A DNA stretch of 64,000 bases from Lumbricus rubellus (lineage: Eukaryota; Annelida; Clitellata; Crassiclitellata; Lumbricidae), in contig OX243816.1 of assembly GCA_945859605.1 (NCBI GenBank), forward strand, positions 23,642,620 to 23,706,619, given 5' to 3'. The first letter of the stretch is position 1; every line of letters begins with the position of its first letter. Below, in pieces: positions 10,368-21,789 of the stretch. The position numbers were made by a program, and so were the translations under genes. The notes below the pieces were generated by a model, which saw only the letters and a program-made list of their open reading frames with translations, was not told where the DNA came from and did no database searches.

Positions 10368-12520
10368 TCATCTCCGAGAAAAAAGGCAAGTTTTTAGACG
10401 AGAGAAAGATGAGGATACACTACCAGAGAGGATGGCAGAGCGAACTGATGGGGGAAGCCCATTCCATAGAGAGGGACCAATGCAAGCAAATGATCTGGAT
10501 TGCGCCATGGCGGTCCTGACTCGCGGGACAAAGAGGTCAAGCCGATCAGAGGACCTAAGAGGACGCAGCGAAGTGGCAGAAGGGGGGCGAAGTATCTGAT
10601 CACACAGATACTTCGGAGCAAGACCCATTTGAGACTTGATGACCAAAATTAGGACCTTAAATTGTATACGGGTCGAGAATGGAAGCCAGTGAAGTTGTTC
10701 AGTCATGAATGAAGAAATGTGGGAGAATCGAGGAAGGCGGGCAATGAGCCTAGCGGCAGCATTGAGTACAGATTGCAGAGGAGCTAGGCGAACCTTGGGT
10801 AGACCAATAAGAACAGAATTACAATAGTCAAGCCGAGAACAGACAAAAGCATGAACAATTGAGGTAAAGATCGAAGATGTGACAGATTTGCGAATAGCCC
10901 TGAGACGCCTTAGCTGGAAGTAGGAAGAGCGAGTAAGATTGGCAATGTGCTCAGTGAAGGTAAGAGAACTATCTAGGGTGACACCTAGGTCACGAACACT
11001 GGAGGAGAAGTTGAAGTGAGGAAAAGTTTGAGAGAGCAGTGTGTAGTCAAGTTTTTGAAGCTGTTGAGGAGTGCCAAACCAAATCAACTGGGTTTTGGAA
11101 GAGTTCAAAGAAAGACGATTAGATGACATCCACAGATGAAGATCTTGTGATAGAGCATCAATTCGACCTGCAAGAAGGAGTTGAGCAGAAGAGGGTCCAT
11201 GCACATAGGCTTGGACATCATCAGCGAAAAGGTGGCCAGTTGCAGAGTGGCCAGGAAAAAGAGAGGTAATGCCAGCCGTGTAAAGGATGAAAAGGAGTGG
11301 GCCTAGGACAGAACCCTGAGGAACACCCAAGACAACAGGGACCCACTGAGTCCTAGAGTCACCAGAGATGATCATTTGGGTGCGATCAGACAGGTAGGAC
11401 CGAAACCAAAGGAGAGGAGAACCCTTGAGTCCGCAGGATGTTTCAAGTCGTTGCAAGAGAATCTCATGATCAACCATGTCAAAGGCTGCAGAGACGTCGA
11501 AGAGAGCCAAAAGAGTGACTTGAGACTTGTCAACAGCAGAGTAAATATCAGAAAGCATGGAAAGGAGGGCTGTTTCCGTAGAGTGATTAGCCCTATAGCC
11601 AGACTGGTGGGATGGAAGGAGACCCGATTTCTCAAGATAGGGAAGAAGTTGCATGGATACAAGTCTTTCAAGAGTCTTAGACAGAAAAGATAGGTTTGAG
11701 ATTGGGCGATAGTTTTGACTGAGACTAGGGTCAAGATTGGGCTTCTTGAGTGCAGGAAAGACCAAGGCCCGTTTTTGTGAGGCAGGAATGCAGCCCTCAG
11801 CAAGTGACCTGTTAAACAGATACACAAAGAATACAGCAATGTCATCAAGAATGTCACAAATAATAAAAGGGGGTAGAGGGTCTAATTCACATGATTTCAA
11901 ATTTACACATGAAAAAACTGAACGAAGATCAGAATCCACGATGGGTCTGAAACCGTCGAAGACTGACGTCGTTGATGAGAACGTAGGAGGAGGAGCGTTG
12001 GCAGTAGACGCACGAAGACGGTCGGTCTTGGCGTTGAGCACGTCAAGGAAGTCGTTGGCAGTAAAGGCAGGTGTCTCCGCTGGCCGCGATGGTCGACCGA
12101 GTAGTCCTGAGATGGAGGACCACAGGCGCTTTGGATTGTTGGCATTTCGAGAGACGAGCTGTTCCCAGTAGGCGGCCTCTTTGTCGTGGTAGAGATGATG
12201 AAGGGCACGCAACTTTTTGATCCAAGCAAGATGGTCGCTTGGATCTTTGGAACGGCGGTACTGTCTCTCAGCGCAACGGGCGCGGCGGCGTGACTGATGA
12301 CATTCTCCGTCGTACCAGACTGCCAGCGGTCGAACACGAGTCTTAACGCTGCGAATAGGAAGCATCTTGTCGAGCAGGTTTGTCGTAGTGGAGGTGTAGA
12401 GGTCGAACAGTTGATCGACTGTATAAGCATCGAGCGTCTCTTGAGGCGACGAGAGGATTGAGTTACGGATGGCAGCGCTGAACGCCTTGGCATCGAACGA
12501 TTTCCACCCCGCAACTTCCG
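10368..12520 (-). CDS. LINE reverse transcriptase (open frame, inactive element)
   Basis: An uninterrupted minus frame of over 700 codons runs from the frameshift near 12520 to a stop at 10368; the first Met in it is at 12365. RT landmarks appear in order: NYRPISNLSFLSK, QSGYRANHSTETAL, LFDVSAAFDMVDH (motif A), GVPQGSVLGPLLF (motif B), HLFADDVQAY (catalytic FADD), NRLSLNSSKTQ, VRDLGVTLD, the thumb block SRLDYCNSVLIGLP and a C-terminal SLWNGLPPS. The motif set is that of the CR1/L2 group. All catalytic Asp residues are present and the frame is clean, which implies a recent insertion. The 5' truncation and the frameshift make it non-autonomous. Confidence 0.8.
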
Positions 12521-13080
12521 AACGGAGTGAATAGGTTGAAGATGGATGGAAGGGAGTGTGAATTGGAGATATGAATGATCGGAGATTGAAGGTGGAAGGA
12601 TCTGAAGATCATCGACCCGATCATCGTCTGAGGTAATGACGAGGTCGAGCCAGCCTCCATCTCGGTGTGTGGCCTCGGCGACGTGCTGACGGAGGCCAAA
12701 CTGTGAGAGGAGGGAGAGGAAACGAGTAGATGAAGGAAGGGATGGATCCTCAAGGTGGATATTGAAATCGCCGAGGATGATAAGCTGGCTATTCCGTGTA
12801 ATGAGGCACTCAAGCACAGCTGAAAACTCTTCAAAGAATCGTTCAGTAGGAGGAGTAGATCCAGGTCTGTATACTGTAAGAAGAGTTACAGAACCGCGTG
12901 GAGTTGCGATGCTCAAGCAGAGCGCTTGGAAAGAAGTCAAAGACGGCGTGTCGAGAGAAACTTGAGTGATGCGAAGAGTTGAACGGAAGAAGATGACGAT
13001 ACCGCCTCCACGCGCTGGTTCTCCATCAGGGTGAGGCGGTCGAGCACAGTCCCGTGAAGAATACCCTGTGTAGGCATACA
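12520..13080 (-). pseudogene. LINE endonuclease (EEP) domain fragment
   Basis: The minus frame from about 13080 reads through GGGIVIFFRS, LLTVYRPG, IILGDFNIHLED and, near the end, SDHSYLQFTLP. These are the GDFN and SDH motifs of an apurinic-type endonuclease/exonuclease/phosphatase domain, which nicks DNA in target-primed reverse transcription. The N-terminal third, with the catalytic Glu of the ETW motif, is lost by 5' truncation. Near 12520-12530 the frame shifts by one base relative to the RT frame, so endonuclease and RT are no longer joined. The open frame's apparent start (13111) lies in MITE sequence and is not real. Confidence 0.75.
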
Positions 13081-13111
13081 ACTGCACGCTAAAAAAAGCC
13101 CTGCGTGACAC

Positions 13112-13127
13112 TATATCTATCTATCCC

Positions 13128-13170
<43 letters not shown>

Positions 13171-13172
13171 CT
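13112..13172. repeat. (TCTG)n/(TCTA)n microsatellite
   Basis: Tetranucleotide repeats lie between the hAT MITE and the next LINE. Confidence 0.9.
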
Positions 13173-13650
13173 TATTCATAATATATATAAATGACCTTCC
13201 TAATTCTGCAACTTTTTACATTACATCCTATTTGCTGATGATTCAAATGCTTTTTTTAAACTCTCACTACTCTAATGAGCAATTAACTGAAATAGCAAAT
13301 AACGACCTATAGTGAATGGTTCAAAGCCAATAAGCTTTCACTGAACATAGCCAAATCTAACTATATAATTTTTAGATCAAGTAAAAAATTTGCTCCACCT
13401 CCTTATAGTAACCTACTAATTGAAAATATTTCTTTACTGCAAGTAGGCCTATACTCGTCTAAATTCCTGGGTGTACATATTGACCAGCACTTAAAATGGA
13501 ATGTACATACAGCTGAACTTTCTTTAAAAAATCGCCAAAAATATAAGCACAATTCACAGAATAGCCTATCTTCTTCCACTTCACATACTAAAATCATTAT
13601 ACTTCACATTTATACACCCATACTTAAGTTACGGTATTGCAATCTCATCT

Positions 13651-13771
13651 GGACATCTACATATGACATCTACAGTGGGATTCTTTTATCCCTTTAGGGC
13701 CTCCCTTTTTTGTAACCAATGTGCAAGATGTGTGAACCTTACATGTATACCTTGGTTGCAAAATAAAAATA

Positions 13772-13805
<34 letters not shown>

Positions 13806-13806
13806 A
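13651..13806 (+). mobile_element. Short LINE 3' fragment with (TTGA)n tail
   Basis: The insert lies between two copies of ctcatct (13644-13650 and 13807-13813) and ends in AAATAAAAATATTTGATTGA followed by about six more TTGA units. It is a 5'-truncated retrotransposon tail inserted into the LINE relic. Confidence 0.65.
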
Positions 13807-13955
13807 CTCATCTAACTAAACTAAATAGACTGCAGAAAAAAGCCAAAAGAATTGTTACTAAATCTCCCTTTAATACTCACACTAGCCCCCTATTATCATC
13901 AGTTGAACGTGCCAAAAATATCCCAAATTAAATTAATCCAAACTAGTACATTTAT

Positions 13956-14446
13956 TGGTCCTGGGCACGACGTTAAACTGCATCTATCCTCTGCCACAGG
14001 GAACCAACAACGTCCCTGTGTCGGTCCTAAGCCCGGACAAAAGGAGGAAGGTTTGCCAGATGGGTGGCGATACGCTGGCAGTGAAAAACCAAGACGATTG
14101 TAATCCGCCAAAACCACGACACAAGTGACATAGCTACCCAGATGCTTCAAGGTGTCATGATGTGGAGCAGACATGCACAGGTCGGTCAGGACAGACCGAT
14201 GGAGAGGGTCGTGGGAGAGAGCGTGGGACACAACGGGCATTGACCCACGTTGTCCTTCATGCCTCTTTTTCACGATTCTCTTCAATCGGACAAGGTGGTC
14301 TAGATGCTCCAAGATGTCACTGGTATGGAGCAGACCTGCTGATCGGACCGGTTGAAGCTGGGCAACATGGCACGAGACAGACTCAGACAGAGAGTGGCGT
14401 CGGACTCCTACGGGCTTTGAGCCCAGGGTTATTGATGATGATGATG
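13956..14446 (+). mobile_element. SINE-like element with (GAT)n tail, TSD agtacatttat
   Basis: The 491-bp insert is flanked by the 11-bp duplication agtacatttat (13945-13955, 14447-14457). It begins TGGTCCTGGGCACGACG and ends with TTATTGATGATGATGATG. A second copy at 39076-39569 has the same 5' start and the same kind of tail, so this is a full-length unit and not a random truncation. The unit has an internal duplication: GATGCTTCAAGGTGTCATGA (14139 on) resembles GATGCTCCAAGATGTCACTG (14303 on). No clear tRNA A/B box pair was found. Confidence 0.8.
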
Positions 14447-15114
14447 AGTACATTTATGTATAAGTATGACAACAACCTTCTTCCACTTGCATTCTCATCC
14501 TATTTTAGACCTAACTTATATACTAAACTACTAAAGGCATTAGAAATAATAAAAATTTAATCTACATAAGTGTTTTTGCTAAAACAAACACTAGAAAGTT
14601 TTCTATTAAGTATCAAGGTCCTCTTTTATGGAACAATGTACCGGAAAATATTCGTGCATCCACGAGTCTTGCTCGATGTAAATCCCTATAATCCGTGCAC
14701 ACACATTAAAAAATATAAAATGAACAGCCCATTTAATTTGTGGTTTATTTGTTCTCATTCCTTCTTTTCTTTTCTCTTTAAGTTGAGCAGAGGGAGGGTA
14801 TCCCACTGATACAATTTAATTGATTCAAAAAATACTGCCATTTCCATCTGTTTCTTGACCTATTATCATTTATTATATCATAGTGAAGAATAATTTCTTT
14901 GATAAATAGGCCACAATAGCAGGATCACTCCCCTTCGGGTAGCCTATTGCTTCCTATATTTCAAAGTAATAATTGTACACTAATTAAGCTATCCCAAGGC
15001 AATTGTTAACCGCAATTAATCGCTTTGTGTACTTTTATGAATGCATAATTGTATGTTTGACATTTCTGGGAACAATAAACAAGTTCAAGTTCAACTTCAA
15101 GATCGATCCAATGA

Positions 15115-15730
15115 TTCCAATCGTCCATCCATCCATCCATGATCCATCCATCTGTCTGTCTGTCTGTCTGTCTGTCTATCGATCCAATCATTCATCCATC
15201 CATCCATATGTCCTTTCATCCATCCATCTGTTCATCTATCCATCCATCCAACCATATCTCTGTCTGTTTGTCTGTCCATCCGTTAGTCTGCCTGGCTGTG
15301 TCTCTGTTTGTCTGTCTATCTCTCCGTCTGTGTGTCTGACTGACTCTCTCTTTGTCTGTCTGTTTCTGTCTGTCATACAAAGCGACAGACTCTGTGTATA
15401 TATTTGTCATTCTGCCTGGCTGTATGTCTGTATCTTTATTTCTCTGTCTGTCTCCGTCTGTCTGTCTGTGTCTCTGTTTGTCTGTCCGATTGTCTCTCTA
15501 TCTGGTCTATCTCTCTGTGTGTCTGTCTGACTGTCTATCTATCTATGTCTGTCTTTTGCCTGTCTTTGCGTCTGTCTATAGGCTATGTCTGTATGTCTGC
15601 CTCTCTGTCTGCCTCTCTGTCTGTATGCCCTGTGTGTTCTGTTTATTCTGTCCGTTTGTTATGTCTGTCTATTCGTCTTTCTATATTTTATCCCGCTGTC
15701 TGTTTTTCTTAAGATCGTTGTTTCCTCTGG
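15115..15730. repeat. Long (CCAT)n/(TGTC)n microsatellite
   Basis: About 600 bp of CCAT, then CTGT/TCTG units with interruptions. It follows directly on the LINE 3' end. Open frames rich in CLSVCLSV are artefacts. Confidence 0.9.
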
Positions 15731-16129
15731 ATAGTTTATCTTCTGATCTTGTTTTCCTATGGTCCTTTCTTATTTTCAACAGATAGGCCTATGAACTTTT
15801 ATATTGAAAAGCATTTGTTCGCCCATCGGTTTTATTTGCAGTAAGCCTAAAATTCAATGTTGTGTACTTGTGTTTTATTATAAGGCTAGTGTTTCGTCAG
15901 CTAAAAAGTCTGCTGGCTCTCACTGATTGCACAGGCCTATGTCTTGCAGAGGCGGTCTCCTTCATGCGGTTGAATTAGAGTAGACCTTTGAAATTAACTA
16001 GTTCAAGCTCGCACTGAGTAAATTTACTAAGTTAAATCTTGTTTTATCACTGTGGGATGTGCAAAAGCATCCTAGTTTGCATGCTTAAATGTTCAGAGTT
16101 GAATATGCGTGGATGAATGTGCTATATTG

Positions 16130-16410
16130 TATCATTTGTCGATCGATGTCCCATTGTGCGTTTGCATATGAATAAATGGTATATATTTACTTACTTACCC
16201 ATTATGCGTTTGCAAATGAATAATTGCTAAGTACTTAGTTACTTACATCTTTGTCTGTATTCCTCAATCAGCATTTTACACACCGATATGCTGATTCTGC
16301 TGGTGGGTAAAATGCTGACCAATCAGCATCGGCTAATCAGCATTTTACCCCTTGCCGATCAGCAAATCAGCAATCAGCAAATCAGCATTTTACCCGTGCC
16401 CGCGGGTATC
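16130..16410 (+). repeat. Composite repeat copy B (inverted relative to 5775-6070)
   Basis: The plus strand has CCCATTGTGCGTTTGCATATG, then AATAAATGG and TTTACTTACTTACCC (16140-16200). A partial second copy of the same end sits at 16200-16245. The GCTGATT block follows inverted at 16262-16405 (AATCAGCATTTTACCC). The order and orientation mirror copy A, so the two parts moved or were copied together. Confidence 0.65.
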
Positions 16411-16601
16411 GGCGTATACTTACCTCCGGGGGGGAAAAGGCATCGTATAGGCCAAAGCCGTGTATAGGCTACTCACCTCCCGAAAAGTAGAGTATACACC
16501 GCTACGCGGGTAAAAAGGAGGGGTACACCATATATATGCACATAGCCTACGCTAGTAAATCAAGGTGCATGCGGCTGTTATTAAGCGAAAAAGGTCAACT
16601 T

Positions 16602-16740
16602 CAGCTTTTTCGGACGGCGAAATGAAGACTTTTTCCCGAAATTTTGGCCGGATGACTAAAAAAAGGTCATCAACTTTTCGGGCGGCGAAATGAAGACTTT
16701 TTCCGAAATTTTGACCGGATGACTAAAAAAAAGGTCGTCA
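16602..16740. repeat. 67-bp tandem duplication with GGATGACT palindrome
   Basis: Two units share CGGCGAAATGAAGACTTTTT and GGATGACTAAAAAAAGGTC; the offset is 67 bp. The imperfect palindrome of the GATGAC/GTCATC type is the motif also seen at 5532, 26998 and 32986. Confidence 0.65.
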
Positions 16741-17924
16741 GAAATCTTGGGCCCAAAAAGGTCGACTTTCCTTCCGGCTAGCGTGTACTCACCTCAAAAA
16801 TTAGGCCTACCATACTGCCCTGATTAGGCCTATATGAAAAATTCGCGGCATTCACAGTAAATTACGAAAATCATGGAATCCACGGCTTCAGTATTGAATA
16901 CTAAAATCCTTAAGTAGGCTACGTAGGCCTTATAGGCCTACGTACTAGCACAGCACAGATCGATCATAGTCAGTAAATTATAGGCTTTAATTGATGTACC
17001 TTTTAAAAACTTCATTATTACTATACTTTATTATTATTTCTGTGTTTTATTTTATATTTTTGACATGTAACCTGGTGCGGTGTGTCACCAGGAGTTGTCA
17101 TATTTTGAATTAAACGAATATATATAAATTATAATATATATTATATACCTAAAAAATAGTTGTTCAGCTCGCGACGTTTGGGCTACGTTTTGACGTGATT
17201 TGACCACCAAGCGCTTCTCAAATCTGGCAAGATGCCACAGCTGGGTTTTATCCACTAGATCTGGGTTTTTAGTCTTCGTCTGGGTTTTTTGGGCAAAATC
17301 TGGGTTTTTGGTGAATTGACCATTTTGTATTTACAATACATGAATATTCAGTGGAATTCAATGAAAAATGGCTGTGATACATAATTTTTCCACTAATTTT
17401 AATTTTAAACTCCACAATCAAGATCTCACGTTGTCAATTCACAAATAATTTAAAACCTGAAAAATGTAGCTCTGCACAGAGATAAACCATTTTGACATCT
17501 CAAAATAAGTCAGGTGACTAAGGTCACTCCTCTCTCTTTGTTAAGTCGTATCAATATCTATAACATGTATAATTTGTATATACATTATAGCCTACTGTAG
17601 GTCAGTAGGTCAGGCCAATCCTCTGGTGGTCTAGTTGCTGCAGAGTATTAATGTTCTAATGTAGGTGGTTAAAACGTTGGATTGTTCACTAGGCCTATAT
17701 TAAGAAAAAATTTATGGATATCTCGGACAACTTTACAACTAATTCGTAAATATGTGTTTAAGTGTGTTATGTGTTTATAATTCTTGTAGGCTCGACCCGC
17801 AGCGCATGCGCACACGAATGTGGCCTAGCTATAAGCTTATCGTCTGTATAAGCTACTGCATGTGGTATGGATACAGAGTCTCTGACAATTTTAACGTATG
17901 ATATTTTCAAGTTGTAATTACATT
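16741..17924. other. AT-rich non-coding DNA
   Basis: No exon was found. It contains TAGGCCTA words at about 16800-16950 and a cluster of CTGGGTTTTT words at 17240-17310. Confidence 0.35.
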
Positions 17925-18690
17925 TTATTCAACTTCAACTTCAACTTGTTTATTAATCCCAAGAATATCAAAAAAACAAAAAAGACAACAAAAAAGACAA
18001 CTATGCATTCACACTATAGTACACAAACAACTATGCATTCACACTATAGTACACAAAGTGATTAATTGTGGTTAACAATTGCGATGGTAGAGCTTGTAGT
18101 GTACAATCATTAGGCCTACACTGAAATGTAGGGAGCAATAGGCTACCCGAAGGGAGTGATGCCGCTATTGGGGCCTATTTACCAAGAAAAAAAATCTTCA
18201 TTGTAATATGATAAAATTATGATAGGCCTAATACAGTGGTTCCCAACCCGTGGCCCGCGGGCCAAAAGTGGCCCGCCAGGCCTCAAAATGTGGCCCGCCA
18301 GGCCAAACACAATGGCCCTAATCTCTCAAAGAATTAAAAAAATATAAAAAATTGACAATTTGGACCGGATAGAGCACATAATTATTTTATATTCCAAATT
18401 GTTTTATTTTGAAGTCTATAAATAACATCAAACAGTCCATTTTGATTAAATTATTACAATTTTTAATGCTTTTAGTTAATTATATTTTAGCCTTGTGGCC
18501 CTCTAATGCCCTTCAACTAAGAAAAAGTGGCCCTCGTGCCTTCCAACGTAGAAAAAGTGGCCCTACAGTGAAAAAAGGTTGGGAACCACTGGCCTAATAG
18601 ATCAGAAACATATAGGCCTAGAAATGGGAGTATTTTTGGAATCAATTAAATAGTAGCAGTGGGATACCTTACCTCTGCTCAACTTAAATT
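17925..18690 (-). mobile_element. Inverted copy of the LINE 3' end, cut by a hAT MITE
   Basis: Read on the minus strand, 18690 down to 17925 parallels 14775-15105: it shares AAGTTGAGCAGAGG, GGTATCCCACTG, the CTTCGGGTAGCCTATTGC block and the terminal AACAAGTTGAAGTTGAAG-like tail. The hAT MITE at 18234-18591 interrupts it. A 30-bp stretch with CTATGCATTCACACTATAG is tandemly duplicated near 18000-18055. Confidence 0.7.
18234..18591. mobile_element. hAT-type MITE, TSD gcctaata
   Basis: The ends are CAGTGGTTCCCAACC and, inverted, CAGTGGTTCCCAACCT. The TSD gcctaata is at 18226-18233 and 18592-18599. Internal GTGGCCC words repeat near both ends. There is no coding capacity. Confidence 0.88.
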
Positions 18691-19610
18691 CTTGCATTAT
18701 TCGACTCTTTTGGCGAACATTGTGTTAACCCTACATCCCAACAAGCGAAAAACTAACTTAATTTGATCAAAAGGGTCTAAAATTGCTTATAATTATAAAT
18801 AGTCTGGGATTTCTGGGGATTTTTGAAAGAAATCTGGGTTTATTTCTGAAACCTCAGTGGCAACACCGCCTCTGAGTTCCAACTTCCTCTTCCTCTTCAT
18901 TTTCTTTTGCGGTGGCGTGGCGTGTGGTTTGGTAAAGGAAACTTCACTTGACGTCTAAAATTTTGATAATGTTAGGCTCTATTTGTTAAATTTCGATGAC
19001 ATTAACTTTGGTAAAGTACGAGTGCAAAAATAGCTCAGCCAACAGAATCGTAATCGTAAAACTTTACATTCCACAACGCACAAAAAGCGCAGTAGCGGGA
19101 ACCACGAGCTCATTCACAGGCCCTTACAAATCAAGATTGTATTGTATTTAAACATTTATAAATCAATAGGTCAAGATCAAACGGCTACGATGTTCTAGAA
19201 TTTAATCTGCAAGTGAGGTGAAAGAAAAGGATTTGAAAAGAGAGGACACATTATAATTATCCAGGAAAGTAGATAGGAGGATTGGAAAGATTGAGATGTA
19301 GGATCGTAGGTGTATCGTAGGATAATTCGGTCAACAACCTAGGACTTTTACCGATTATTTTATTTGTTCGAGACTTCGAGCACCTTAAACCAGTGGTGTT
19401 TGTAGGATATGCATTTGGGGGTTTTAGTGAAAGCACAAGCGAACGTTTTTTGGTAGTACCGTTGTTTATTGTAATTGAAAATATGATTTTCAGAATGATA
19501 GCAATAGGCTATCATTTTTGACTTGCATCCGAGGTTCTGTTGAACTGTCGCATTTTTTTGTTTAAAATACTAAAACATCAAAAAGTCATGGCGAGACAGT
19601 TGTATTTCAT
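18691..19610. other. Non-coding stretch, nothing recognised
   Basis: No exon, TIR or tandem structure could be supported on either strand. Confidence 0.3.
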
Positions 19611-19616
19611 AAACTG

Positions 19617-20230
19617 ACTAGCGTACTCGGCCACGCGTTGCTGTGGCTAAAAAGAGCATCCAACCATTCGTCCCTACTTCCATTCCACCTTCCCCTCACC
19701 ATCCTCCCATCTCCACCCTTTCCCTCTCCTCCCCTACCCTTGCCCCTCCCGTCCCACCTCCCCCTCCCTACCACCTCCCTCCACCCTACCCTCCTCCCCC
19801 TCCCTTCGTTCCTTCCTCTGCCTCCCTGCATCCCTCCTCCATCGCTCTCCTCTGCTCCCTCCCCTCCATCTTCGTCTCGCTGCCTCCCTCCTCTCTTCCC
19901 TCACACCGTTCCTTCCCGACAACGACGCGGAAAGCGCCCAAGAAACGCGTACGCAACACGACCGCTGTGGAATGTGTTTAATATGCGCTATATAAAGCCT
20001 TTCGGAACCACCATTTGAAACGCGACCGAATTCGGTCAAGGCATATCCACGGGTTGAATTTGAACTGGGAATCGGTCGAATCGAATGCAAAGTTGTTTTT
20101 TTAAGATTGCGCTTAAAAAAAAGGCATTAATACGCAAACCCGTGCGTAATCGAACGGAACGTTTTGCAGAAATTTTGAAAACAATCGGTGAAGAACTTTC
20201 CGAGATCCTTGATTCCGACAAACTCAGTTA
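19617..20230 (+). repeat. Dispersed repeat with CCACGCGTTGCTGTGG head and pyrimidine tract
   Basis: The unit starts ACTAGCGTACTCGGCCACGC and continues into about 230 bp of CCCTCC-type pyrimidine-rich DNA, then an AT-richer body. A second copy lies inverted at 30497-30962, and shorter relatives at 29808-29868, 38500-38682 and 63444-63720 carry a TACCCGGCGTTGCCCGGG-type head. Class unknown; I saw no transposase or RT. Confidence 0.6.
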
Positions 20231-20316
20231 CATTTTTATTTATATAGATTACCAACTTCATGGCTTATCGTTCGCCCTTCTGAGTTGTGAATGTGCACGG
20301 CCTCTAGGGACCAAGC

Positions 20317-21153
20317 TAGGGCTGCCAACTGTCCCGGATTCGCCGGGACAGTCCCGGAATCGACCCTTGCGTCCCGTGTTCCGGCTTGATCTCAAATTGT
20401 CCCGGAATTTGGTCTAGAGCTGCACTTAGCACAATATTGTTGTTCTTAATTTTTGCTTACTAAACTCAACCATTTGTAGGTGATTTTTGCGTTCTGCTCT
20501 CTATCAGACCTTTACATTACGTTGTTGGCTGAACATCGGGTATTGAAGTCTTCAAAACTGTACAAACCACTTGCTGACACGTGATTTTTGGTTTAGCGTA
20601 GGCCTATTGTGTCCATATTTAGGCCTAATGCTTTTTTGCGAGAGAGCATTCAGCATTATGAACGATCTGTTGTCTAACAGCCTCAATTATCTGAGCACCG
20701 AGTTCACCGACCTTTCTTATTAATTTTAGCATGACACATACTGATTTCTAAAACTTTGTGCCCAGTGTTCTGGAACTGCTTAAAGTACAGAAGTATAAGT
20801 TTAAGCTAAATTCTGCTCTCTGGTCGCAGGCTTATGAGCCTACGATAGGCTACCTTTGAACTTCCCTCAATTTGGGCTCATAAGTCTTACTCTGATAGAC
20901 CTAGGCGACTGGAGTTTGAAATGAAGTCTTCTTGAAGTTGATTCTTGTCATTTAGGCTAATTTTATTTTGATGATTTATCTGAAATTATTAAGGATTTTT
21001 TTAGTTTGTAGATTCTATAATGGGCTGACACAATTTTGTTGCACTGTGGCATGCGCTAATTGCGCTTCTGTGGATTGTGCAAATTGGTAGCCTAATGGCA
21101 CATTAGTGGCTGAAGGCGTCCCGGAATGGCAAAATCAAAAGTTGGCAGCCCTA
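20317..21153. mobile_element. hAT-type element, TSD gaccaagc, with transposase relic
   Basis: Perfect 14-bp TIRs TAGGGCTGCCAACT face each other, and gaccaagc is duplicated at 20309-20316 and 21154-21161. CCCGG words cluster near both ends. Around 20625-20720 the plus strand reads RERAFSIMNDLLSNSLNYLS, which resembles the C-terminal dimerisation region of hAT transposases. The rest of the transposase is gone. Confidence 0.85.
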
Positions 21154-21574
21154 GACCAAGCCTATATGAAATAAGACATGGTTGGCCTTGCAGGGCAAGC
21201 AGGAACGCAGTAGACTATATTGGGCCGTTTGATCTGACTGTGCTATTTTAAAACATTCACTTTTGATTGGATATATAGATGATGTAGCATTTATGATGCC
21301 ATGTTTGTACACAAAAAGGAGGATAGCAATTGCTCAATGAAAGTACACCAAAATGCGGATAGCAAGCAATAGGTTAATTAAAGAATATTCCTATCGTATT
21401 CTAGTGTTGTTTGCAAGAGTTAACCCTTTAATTATGAGCGTGTAGGCCTACTAAAAGTGACGGAAACCAATGCAGAGCTCTAATTGTTGAAGGATTAAAC
21501 ATAGCTTGACATAGCATAAAGTGGAAAGCACTGTCTTCTAGTGCAAAGTTATTATTTTAGTAATGTGAAGTAGC

Positions 21575-21745
21575 CAATTTTTCATACATTGCCATATGAT
21601 GACATTCTGTGTCTTAGTTACTACAATGAGGACAAATTTCATCACCTACCGGTCTGATGGCAATGTGAACCAGGAGACGTGGAGTGACAAGTTATTTTGC
21701 ATTCAAGTATTTGGTACAAATAGAAATGAATGGCAGCTAAAAATT
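21575..21745. repeat. Partial copy of the 22.7/23.6-kb repeat
   Basis: CTTAGTTACTACAATGAGGA and GGTCTGATGGCAATGTGAAC match the two larger copies at 22745-23190 and 23608-24050. Here only the first 150 bp or so are shared. Confidence 0.6.
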
Positions 21746-21789
21746 CATAGATCTATCCATCACAATGGCACATTCTTGGCAGATATAAT

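Larger units (their letters stand above)
10316..13080 (-). mobile_element. 5'-truncated CR1/L2-type LINE
   Basis: The copy starts (about 13080) inside the endonuclease domain and runs through RT to a 3' UTR of about 50 bp. Its 3' end contains a small stem, AAGCGCTTCT...GAAGCGCT, similar to the ends of other LINE/SINE tails here. It sits within the hAT MITE 10126-13103. No target duplication of its own was evident, which is common for CR1-like elements. Confidence 0.8.
10126..13103. mobile_element. hAT-type MITE, 8-bp TSD cgtgacac, interrupted by a LINE
   Basis: The element begins CAGGGCTGTTTTAATG and ends AAAAAAAGCCCTG. The TSD cgtgacac is at 10118-10125 and 13104-13111. The outer parts (10126 to about 10315, and about 13081-13103) match the complete 245-bp sister copy at 55178-55422, including TTTTTAGAACTGCA and CAACTGCACG words. 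About 2.77 kb of LINE sequence fills the middle, so the LINE arrived after the MITE. Confidence 0.85.
13195..15105 (+). mobile_element. Degraded LINE (RT plus 3' end) with two insertions
   Basis: Translating the plus strand with frameshifts gives YINDLPNSATF-like sequence, then FADDSNAF, NKLSLNIAKSNYIIF, SKFLGVHIDQHLKW and later LTKLNRLQKKAKRIV, which is RT palm and thumb. The RT then continues at 14458 as YKYDNNLLPLAF and LLWNNVPENIR. The 3' region (14775-15105) ends AACAAGTTCAAGTTCAAC. A 156-bp LINE fragment (13651-13806) and a 491-bp SINE-like element (13956-14446) split it. The same 3' end is found inverted at 17925-18690. Confidence 0.7.

Noticed and set aside
13899..14453. A 184-codon minus-strand frame
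   Set aside because: It lies almost entirely within the (GAT)n SINE-like element and has no family motif.
15003..15786. Long [12 protein letters not shown] open frames
   Set aside because: They follow the (TGTC)n repeat and have no start context, domain or splice signals.
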